This document shows, piece by piece, positions 14,540 to 21,337 of a DNA stretch of 21,337 bases. The notes beneath the pieces are model-generated. The model saw only the letters and a program-made list of their open reading frames with translations. It did not search any database and was not told the origin of the DNA. Made by a program: the position numbers and the translations under genes. The stretch is from contig JBLNCE010000138.1 of assembly GCA_050260415.1 (NCBI GenBank), positions 1 through 21,337 on the forward strand, given 5' to 3'. The stretch is from JBLNCE01 sp050260415 (GTDB taxonomy: Bacteria; Bacillota; UBA4882; JAAYXC01). Every line of letters starts with the position of its first letter. Within the stretch, counting starts at the first letter, position 1.

Positions 14540-17500
14540 GTGCCGCGTTTGAAGAAGCTCACTATCGTATTAGGTTGTATCGGATCGTTCGCCTTAGCGT
14601 CATCAATAGCTTTTTCACAAGACAAAACCGTGCCACAAGGGCATCGCCGAGAAATCACCGAGGCACGGACGGAGTATACCAAGACCTACGAAGAAGATGG
14701 GGCGACCGTCCTGCATGTTTCGACGGTGCCGCTTCATTATACGGATCAAAATAACAAATGGCAAGAGATTGACGTCACGCTTGAGGCGGCTTCAGGCGAA
14801 GCCGACGACGAAGGGAACGCTTACGCCCATAAGGTGGTCAGGAACTCGTTTGCCACATATTTCCCACGCCATGGCAACGGCTGGGTTGAGTTGCGCCGCG
14901 GTAACACCAGCTTAGCCTTCAAACTGCTCGGGAGCGGAAGCAGGCAATTGGCCAGACGTAATAAGGGGGAACTAGCGGCAAACGATATATTGGCCGATTG
15001 CGATCTTGCCTATACCGTCAAACCGGGCGGCCTCAAGGAGGACATCGTCCTTAAGCGGCCCCGAGGAGTTACATTTGAATACCTCATCCGCTTGAGGAAT
15101 TTGACCGTCTCGCGGAACCAAGACGGGGAATATGTTTTCAAAGATATAAACAGCCAAGCGGGCTTTATCATGTCAAGGTTCGTGATGTATGATGCCAAGA
15201 AAGCCTGGTCCACGGATATCGACGTACAGCTCGAACCAAGGGGAAACGAGTACCGCCTGGCGGTTACACCGAGTACGCAATGGCTGACGGCGCCGGAAAG
15301 AGTTTACCCTGTCACAATTGACCCGACTTATCGTATTAGTATGGACTGCGATCATGGCGGGGGAGACCGCAACGTATTTTATATGTATATGCCTTGTAGT
15401 ACTCCACAAAACACCTCTTTCGGCCCTGCGGGTAACAGCAATTATTATCCCATAAATTACCCTGACGCCATGAATGGCAAGATAAAGCCCTACGAGACTC
15501 GCGCTTGGTACACCGTCTGGGTGGGGAACTATGAGGGGGCTGGCTACACCGCCGATCCATACTTCAAAGTAACCGATGTGAACCCAGCAGCTCCGATTAA
15601 CCCATCACAAACAAGCGCCCGCGGTACTGAACGCGCTTTCGAGCAATTCCATAACGGTACAAGAACCGGTGAATTCGATATTCAGGCGAATCAAGGCATC
15701 CTGGTGGAGATGTTTACCGGTTCCGATTTCCATGGGTTCATTTTCGGCACTTGGTGCGGCTTTGAGTGCTGGTTCGAGATTAAGTACCAAAACGAGACCA
15801 TAAGCCCTCCAGCTCCGGGGATTACCCTCCTGCCTCCCGAGACATATGGCACTTCCGTCACTCTCAACTGGACTACCCCGACCGATGAGAAGAATCCGGA
15901 TGCCCCGCCGGGAACAAACGCCAGTGGTATTGCAAAGTATTTTGTCCAGAGAAGCACGGATTCCAACTTCACCACCAACGTCGTCCTTACCGAGGTAGGC
16001 AACGTCAATAGCAAAGAATTTACCGGATTATCAATCGGGACTACGTATTATTTCCGGGTTTATGCTCAGGACAATGACGGGAATCCGAGAGATGTCAGTG
16101 GAGCCCGCTGGTCGAGCATTACTAGGACGAAGTGCGTGCAAGCGCCCCCGTCGGGTGGCCCGGCTAAACCTACTATTGTAGACATAACGTCCGACGCAGC
16201 CAAACCGGTCAATTTGATTGGCGATGAGCGGTTTACCGCTGAGAAAAACCCGCGGATTCATTATACATACTCTACCGGTCAGCAATCCGTCCAGATCAAC
16301 ATTAGCGAACTCCCGGCCATACCCAAGACGCTCAATGAGTACCCGGTTATCACCCTCGACACCACAGATACTTCGGCCCCGACCAACTGGAACCTCCCGG
16401 ACGGGCGCTACGTCGTTTATGTACGGGTCGCCAACAACGTCTCCTGGTCCGAATGGTCAAAGGGCAAGATCATCATAATCGATACCACGCCGCCATCCGC
16501 GCCAAGGATCGTCGACGAAACGGACGGAGGCAGCGTCAATCTAAAGTTGCTCGACGCGATCGGCGAAAAGGCCAAATATGAGCTTTATTGGGGAACGAGC
16601 CCGGACAGTCTTACCAATTATCAGGCCACCAGCGGATATGACGATTACCCCGCGAACAAAGTCATCCCGGTAACCGGTATGGTGCCCGGGCAGCGGTACT
16701 ACTACCGATTTACCTTCATGGACATGGCGTTAAACGCTACCACGACCCCGATCTACTCGATCGGCGGCAGCAATAACATCGCCAACGCCGATCCCGGACA
16801 CTACGGCTTGGAAAGCTATTGGAACTACCAGAGCACCAGTCTAGGTCGAGCCGGCACGGCGCAGGTCAACCTGAACAACGGCAACCTGTTGCTCTCGGCC
16901 ACGGACTTTGCCCTGCCCGGCCGGGGCATCCCGATCACGATATCGCGTTACTACAGCAGTCTCGCTACGTTCGAAGGGATGCTTGGTAAGGGCTGGCGTT
17001 CGTCATTTGAATTCTTCATCCAGATCGACCAGACAGACGGGAAGAGCGTCTTCCTCAACGACCCCGATGGCAGCAGCCACCGTTTTGCCTACGTCAGCGA
17101 CACCCAGTTTACCCGGCCGCCGGGAGACTACCGCAAGGTTGTCAAGAACACCGGCGACGGCACCTATACCGTCAAGGAGAAGGACGGCACGTATTACAGA
17201 TTCGGCGTGCCCCAGAACGGCCTCGCCAAGCTTATCGCGATCGAGGATCGGTTTGGGAACATCCTGACCGTGACCTATAACGACAACGGTAGGCTGGCCT
17301 CGGTGAGGGAGCCTTCCGGCTACCGCCGGGCCGACTTCCATTATGCGACTCTGGGCGGCAAGCAATTGCTCGAAAGGGTCGATTTCTTCCCGCTCGAAGA
17401 GGGAACCATGGCTTCCCGCTACGTCCGCTACGAGTACTTCTGCGACCATAACGGGGTCAAGTTGACGAAGGTCTGCTTTCCGTACGACGACAGCCAGGAG

Positions 17501-20500
17501 AGCGCGGTGGAGTATGGATATGACTCCGTCCTCGGACTGCTAAGTTCCTCCGCGGTGTTACTGGGCGCGGATACGAAAAACAGCACTTCATACGCGTACA
17601 AGAACTGCACGCGCTCCATCGCCAGCATCGCGACGCACTTCATGACATATCAGCCGAACTTTAGCGATATTTATCATCCAAATGCCCCGACGGCTTCGAT
17701 CGACGTCGTCTACCGCTACGATTATGACGGCGCGACGACCACGGTGACGGATCCGCGTGGAGGGGTATATACTTACGTCCATTTCCCAAATGGGCAGTTG
17801 CAGAGCGTGCTGGGACCGACCCAGACCAACCCCGTCACCTATACCTACGATGCCGATTTCAATGTCAGGACCGTGACGCAGAAAAAGCTCGTCTACGCCG
17901 ACGGTACCGAGACGCCTAGGGACGTGGTGACAGAGTATAACTACTTCAGTAACGGCAATCTCTCCTCGGTCATCGTGGACAAGGGTACCGGTACAAAAAA
18001 CCTGACTACCTCGATTACGTATGAGGCAGTACACCGCGACGTCGAAACGGATATCAAATCCATCACCGATCCGCGTGCGAATGTAACTAATTACTCATAT
18101 ATCTATGACGCGGGCGGTAAGTTAACGGAGATGACGATAACCTCTCCGGATGACTACTTCATCGTCCATTCCTTCGACGCCTATGGCCAGCGCACGACCA
18201 AAGATGTCAAGCTCAAGAGCAATCCGTCGGTAAGCAAGTACCATTTCGGCTACGGTTACGAATACGGCTTGCTCAACACCCTGACCAACGCTTACGGCAC
18301 CACGACCTATTACCACACCGTCTACGGGGAGCGCAAGAGCATCCTCGACGCAAACGGTATCGAGGCAAGCATCAGGATCAATCCGTACACCGGGACCATG
18401 GTAAAAATCGAAGTGCCGACAGTGGTGACCGGTTCAGGCTTCCTCCCCTTCGATCCCTTGCCGCCGTTAGGTCCGAGGGCTGAGTACACCTACGACGCGA
18501 ACGGGAACAAGACCTCGGATAAGGATGCCAAGGGTCACGTGACGACGTACTTCTATGACGAGCTGAATCACCTTTACCACGTGCAGTCTCCGCCGAATAT
18601 CGGGGTTGCGCACTATGACTCCTATAACCGTTACGACGCCAACGGCAACCTCCTCGAGACGCGTGATTATGCCGGCAATCATACCACCTACACCTATGAT
18701 GCCTTAAACCGCCGGACCCACGTGATAGATGCCACCACCGCCACCCAGGAAGAGTTGGTTTATGACGAAACGGGCCGGGTCAAGATCCGCTACGACGGCA
18801 AAGGCAACAAGACCGAGTACTTCTACGACAGCGTCGATAACCTGGTCTACGAGAAATACTATGAGGGCACGGTGCTGAAGCACACGGTCTCCTATACTTA
18901 CGATAACAACGGCAACCTGCTCTCAAAGACCGTCCCCCTCTCCTCGCTGGAGGAGACAGGGACCATCGTAACGAACTATCAGTACGATGCACTAAATAGG
19001 CCGACCAGCGTCACCACGACCTGTGCTCAGAATTCCAAGTATAACCAGACGATTGGGTACACCTACGAAGCCGGCCAGCTCAAGACGATGACCGTCTCCA
19101 ACCTGGCCAACAACCCGGGCAGCTATACCTACACCTACAACTATGACGCGGCCCAGCGGCTGGACACGCTCATCAGCCCGTCGAATCAGAAGATAGACTT
19201 CGATTATTACCCAGGCGGGCAGCGGCTGAAGAAGTCGATCTACAACCAGAGTAGCGACTCGACTCCATTCATGACGGTTGACTACAAATACGACGTCGCC
19301 TACCGGCTGAGGAACATTGATTACCAATGGCAACCACCGACGTATACGTATTATCTAAAGATGTCTTACAAGTATAATGAGATCGACAAGATTACGGACA
19401 ATACGGCGGAAAATAAGGACAACTGGGTTCAGTATAACATCAATGCACCGGATGTGGTTAATTTTCTGCTTTCGCAACAACCTGACGGTTACAGTCTGCC
19501 AAATATCACTCAACCACTCCAAGGGGACTATACGAATGATTACCAATACGACGATCTCGGACGTCTGACCTACTCCGAGGTCCATGGCATTACCCCGGGC
19601 ATCAAATGGGAAGGCAGCACCACATACGTCAGGGGGCAAAGGACCTCAAACACCACCATCGACGCCAACGGTAACCCAACCTATAAGAGAATCGATACGT
19701 TTGACGGCACAGATTGGAAAGCAACCTATACCACGAATAACTATAACGCTTTGAACCAACTATCATATACATACGTAAATGCTCCGGGATCCGAAGATGA
19801 CTATCATGTAACACCGTACAACTATGACTATAACGGCAATCTCACAAGCGAGCATTATGATGACGGGCGGCCGATCGATAGCACGTATCAGTATGGTCTC
19901 GACGATCAACTGCTACGGAGCTTAAGTCAAACAAAACACAAGTATGAGGAAAGCACGTGGTGCTATAACAGGACTGAGAAAAAATACGCCTACGAATTAG
20001 GCGGCAAGCTGTTGCGTACGAAGTCAATCATCCACGATAGCACTAATCGCTACGACATTTGGGACGCCAATTACGACGACTATTTCTACTACAGCCACGA
20101 CGGCGTAATCGCCGAGCGGCACGACGATATAAGCAGCACGACCATCTTCACCCGCTGGGGCCGTGAACTCTTGACGACGGGCTCGTCCATTTACATCCAG
20201 AACATCCGTGGCGACGTGGTAATGATCGTCGGGTCCGATGGTAATGTAAAAACGATCCGAGACTACGACGCCACCGGCCAGTTGCTCTGCCAGGCGCCGA
20301 GGGACCGGGATCCCTTCGGGTTCATCGGCGGCCTGGATGCGGGGAATGGGTTATGGAAGCTCGGGGCGCGGTTCTACGATAGCGGGAAGGGGTCGTTTAT
20401 CCAGCAGGATAGGTATCTGGGGGATCCGGGGGATCCGTTGAGTTTGAATCGGTATGTGTATTGCGGGTTGGATCCGGTGAATTTTGTGGATCCGACGGGG

Positions 20501-20875
20501 TTGAGTCCGCAGGTTTACCATGTCGAAAATGAAAGAATCTTGGATAGATACACAAATAATTTATCTAAATATAATAACAACATTTTAAAAGTCGGATTAG
20601 TGGCTCAGTTGTTGGACGTGACTCCAGTTGCACCGCTTTCTATTAGTTTCGGGCTTTACTGTGGGGCAATTGGAATTGTAATTAATGATAGAATTAATTT
20701 TTTAAACGACTGCAAAAATTATTCGTATTACACAGTAGAAGGACCTGATGAGAACGGATTATATCATGTAGAAGTTTTTGATGAGAAAAATGAACTAATT
20801 AGTCAGTACGATATTTCGAAGATAGACTATGATGCTTTAATGGATTCTTCAGAACCAGGACAATCTGTTGAATAA
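14540..20875 (+). CDS. Secreted RHS/YD-repeat protein with fibronectin-like modules and variable C-terminal tip
   Basis: A very large (about 2,111 aa) exported protein. I prefer the GTG at 14540, which sits 9 bases after AAAGGA; an in-frame TTG at 14531 abuts that site. The order is: signal peptide (PRLKKLTIVLGCIGSFALA), a WapA/DNRLRE-like beta region (~30-270; it has PLHYTDQNNKWQEID), a fibronectin III module (~422-530), an Ig-like module (~541-650), a second fibronectin-like module (~653-745), the RHS entry domain (~752-857; NNGNLLLSATDFALPGRG and SRYYSS), many YD repeats (~897-1880; for example YTYDANGNKT), and the RHS core end with DPFGFIGG, GARFYDSGKG, RYVYCGLDPVNFVDPTGL (~1880-1990). 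The last ~120 residues are a tip of unknown family. RHS repeats form a hollow shell around a toxic C-terminus in known cases. A Sec signal rather than PAAR/VgrG modules points to surface or extracellular delivery. Confidence 0.92.
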   Translation: MPRLKKLTIVLGCIGSFALASSIAFSQDKTVPQGHRREITEARTEYTKTYEEDGATVLHVSTVPLHYTDQNNKWQEIDVTLEAASGEADDEGNAYAHKVVRNSFATYFPRHGNGWVELRRGNTSLAFKLLGSGSRQLARRNKGELAANDILADCDLAYTVKPGGLKEDIVLKRPRGVTFEYLIRLRNLTVSRNQDGEYVFKDINSQAGFIMSRFVMYDAKKAWSTDIDVQLEPRGNEYRLAVTPSTQWLTAPERVYPVTIDPTYRISMDCDHGGGDRNVFYMYMPCSTPQNTSFGPAGNSNYYPINYPDAMNGKIKPYETRAWYTVWVGNYEGAGYTADPYFKVTDVNPAAPINPSQTSARGTERAFEQFHNGTRTGEFDIQANQGILVEMFTGSDFHGFIFGTWCGFECWFEIKYQNETISPPAPGITLLPPETYGTSVTLNWTTPTDEKNPDAPPGTNASGIAKYFVQRSTDSNFTTNVVLTEVGNVNSKEFTGLSIGTTYYFRVYAQDNDGNPRDVSGARWSSITRTKCVQAPPSGGPAKPTIVDITSDAAKPVNLIGDERFTAEKNPRIHYTYSTGQQSVQINISELPAIPKTLNEYPVITLDTTDTSAPTNWNLPDGRYVVYVRVANNVSWSEWSKGKIIIIDTTPPSAPRIVDETDGGSVNLKLLDAIGEKAKYELYWGTSPDSLTNYQATSGYDDYPANKVIPVTGMVPGQRYYYRFTFMDMALNATTTPIYSIGGSNNIANADPGHYGLESYWNYQSTSLGRAGTAQVNLNNGNLLLSATDFALPGRGIPITISRYYSSLATFEGMLGKGWRSSFEFFIQIDQTDGKSVFLNDPDGSSHRFAYVSDTQFTRPPGDYRKVVKNTGDGTYTVKEKDGTYYRFGVPQNGLAKLIAIEDRFGNILTVTYNDNGRLASVREPSGYRRADFHYATLGGKQLLERVDFFPLEEGTMASRYVRYEYFCDHNGVKLTKVCFPYDDSQESAVEYGYDSVLGLLSSSAVLLGADTKNSTSYAYKNCTRSIASIATHFMTYQPNFSDIYHPNAPTASIDVVYRYDYDGATTTVTDPRGGVYTYVHFPNGQLQSVLGPTQTNPVTYTYDADFNVRTVTQKKLVYADGTETPRDVVTEYNYFSNGNLSSVIVDKGTGTKNLTTSITYEAVHRDVETDIKSITDPRANVTNYSYIYDAGGKLTEMTITSPDDYFIVHSFDAYGQRTTKDVKLKSNPSVSKYHFGYGYEYGLLNTLTNAYGTTTYYHTVYGERKSILDANGIEASIRINPYTGTMVKIEVPTVVTGSGFLPFDPLPPLGPRAEYTYDANGNKTSDKDAKGHVTTYFYDELNHLYHVQSPPNIGVAHYDSYNRYDANGNLLETRDYAGNHTTYTYDALNRRTHVIDATTATQEELVYDETGRVKIRYDGKGNKTEYFYDSVDNLVYEKYYEGTVLKHTVSYTYDNNGNLLSKTVPLSSLEETGTIVTNYQYDALNRPTSVTTTCAQNSKYNQTIGYTYEAGQLKTMTVSNLANNPGSYTYTYNYDAAQRLDTLISPSNQKIDFDYYPGGQRLKKSIYNQSSDSTPFMTVDYKYDVAYRLRNIDYQWQPPTYTYYLKMSYKYNEIDKITDNTAENKDNWVQYNINAPDVVNFLLSQQPDGYSLPNITQPLQGDYTNDYQYDDLGRLTYSEVHGITPGIKWEGSTTYVRGQRTSNTTIDANGNPTYKRIDTFDGTDWKATYTTNNYNALNQLSYTYVNAPGSEDDYHVTPYNYDYNGNLTSEHYDDGRPIDSTYQYGLDDQLLRSLSQTKHKYEESTWCYNRTEKKYAYELGGKLLRTKSIIHDSTNRYDIWDANYDDYFYYSHDGVIAERHDDISSTTIFTRWGRELLTTGSSIYIQNIRGDVVMIVGSDGNVKTIRDYDATGQLLCQAPRDRDPFGFIGGLDAGNGLWKLGARFYDSGKGSFIQQDRYLGDPGDPLSLNRYVYCGLDPVNFVDPTGLSPQVYHVENERILDRYTNNLSKYNNNILKVGLVAQLLDVTPVAPLSISFGLYCGAIGIVINDRINFLNDCKNYSYYTVEGPDENGLYHVEVFDEKNELISQYDISKIDYDALMDSSEPGQSVE
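20506..20875 (+). other. A+T-rich C-terminal tip of the Rhs protein (candidate toxin domain)
   Basis: Directly after DPTGLSPQ the DNA turns from G+C-rich to A+T-rich and codon choice switches to AAT, AAA, ATA and GAA. The encoded ~120 residues begin with a polar, Asn-rich helix (RYTNNLSKYNNN), then a hydrophobic stretch (VGLVAQLLDVTPVAPLSISF and on to GAIGIVI) that could cross a membrane, then a short beta-type end (GLYHVEVFDEKNELISQYD). I see no HNH, ART, deaminase or other nuclease motif. A membrane-active toxin is one reading; an inert tail is another. Confidence 0.55.
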
Positions 20876-20896
20876 AACAGTATTGGAGTGATAGCT

Positions 20897-21160
20897 GTGT
20901 ATAAAGTGCTGATTAGATTTATGTCAATTTTTACTATTGGTTTTTTATTGAGCGAGATGCTGATAAGTAGGATTCAGATGTATTTCAAGAGCAAATTATA
21001 TGAAGCGAATAATACAGGTTCAGTCTATCTCTTAAATTTACTATATAGTAAACGATGGATAATAGAGATTGCATTCTCTATATTATTAGCTAACACAGTA
21101 ATAGTGATTTATCTTTATTATCAATATCATAACAAGAATAAAATTACAAAAAATCCTTAA
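20897..21160 (+). CDS. Small two-TM protein, candidate immunity partner of the Rhs tip
   Basis: The ORF follows the Rhs stop closely. The GTG at 20897 has TTGGAG 8 bases upstream; an in-frame GTG at 20888 overlaps that site and is less likely. The resulting 87 residues have two hydrophobic helices (VLIRFMSIFTIGFLLSEMLI and IIEIAFSILLANTVIVIYLYY) separated by about 25 polar residues, and a basic, Lys/Asn-rich tail. It shares the A+T-rich composition of the Rhs tip, not of the Rhs core, so the two were probably acquired together. Position, size and composition match immunity genes of polymorphic toxins, and a membrane location would fit a membrane-active tip. No family is recognised, so the role is inferred. 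Confidence 0.6.
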   Translation: MYKVLIRFMSIFTIGFLLSEMLISRIQMYFKSKLYEANNTGSVYLLNLLYSKRWIIEIAFSILLANTVIVIYLYYQYHNKNKITKNP

Positions 21161-21281
21161 TTATGTTGCGTGATGCGACATTAAGTGGATTGAAATTTAT
21201 GTTTCCACGCATGTATGGCTCATCGTAAGAATGTGTGCGCAAACACGATCATTATTAGCAATCATCGCTTGATTTTCATAG

Positions 21282-21303
21282 GGGCGCACGACATGTGCGT
21301 CCC
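21282..21303. repeat. Short palindromic element near the right edge
   Basis: GGGCGCAC (21282-21289) and GTGCGTCCC (21295-21303) pair around a 5-nt loop with one G-T wobble. Read on the minus strand the element begins GGGACGCA, as does the hairpin in the tdh leader, so the two may be members of a dispersed palindromic family. It lies about 120 bases after the small membrane protein gene; the bases between hold only weak hairpins (for example 21167-21185) and no gene. It may also terminate that operon. Confidence 0.4.
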
Positions 21304-21337
21304 ACACCGCTTCACCCCTTGTCCGCAAACCTCCGGT

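Noticed and set aside
14380..14754. Plus-strand frame of 124 codons overlapping the start of the Rhs gene
   Set aside because: It overlaps the Rhs signal peptide region in another frame, lacks a ribosome site, and its composition is not protein-like beyond the first third.
21184..21204. GTGGATTGAAAT...TCCAC near the right edge, resembling the ATTGAAA end of CRISPR repeats
   Set aside because: It occurs once, with no second repeat, spacer pattern or cas gene; chance similarity.

Overview
The window looks like a G+C-rich bacterial chromosome segment. A MacB-like permease remnant, a periplasmic-type small protein and a HAMP/HisKA kinase suggest a Gram-negative cell. The tdh-kbl pair and a three-cluster-type radical SAM protein would suit an anaerobe, for example something related to Desulfobacterota or Omnitrophota. 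That placement is only an impression; no rRNA, tRNA or phylogenetic marker is present.

Layout. Bases 1-290 hold no gene but are dense in perfect inverted repeats and may encode a structured RNA. A decayed MacB/FtsX-type permease end follows on the minus strand (291-1003). Next comes a two-gene cassette on the plus strand with its own promoter: an AAA15/RloA-like ATPase and a RloB-like protein with TOPRIM-like acidic residues (1400-3339), a likely anti-phage pair. It runs head-on into a shortened sensor histidine kinase (3344-4411, minus). Upstream of that kinase lies the threonine-catabolic operon tdh-kbl (6856-4625, minus), with a recognisable promoter, an operator-like palindrome and a 15-bp hairpin just before the tdh ribosome binding site. 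A LURP-one/tubby-like protein (7636-7094, minus) precedes it.

From 7904 the plus strand carries a 64-residue single-TM ORF, a radical SAM protein with extra C-terminal cysteines, a small exported protein and a LOG-family nucleotide phosphoribohydrolase. Converging on these from the minus strand is a heterodimeric ABC exporter (14105-10582). Its two half-transporters overlap by 4 bp; one has a degenerate ATP site and the other an altered signature motif, the arrangement expected of an asymmetric exporter.

The last third is one very large gene (14540-20875) for a Sec-exported RHS/YD-repeat protein with fibronectin-like modules. Its last ~120 residues are encoded by markedly A+T-rich DNA and match no family I know. 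A small two-TM protein follows immediately (20897-21160). This is the genetic layout of a polymorphic toxin tip with a cognate immunity protein. The tip/partner pair, the RloA/RloB cassette and the structured segment at the left edge are the places where something undescribed could be found.
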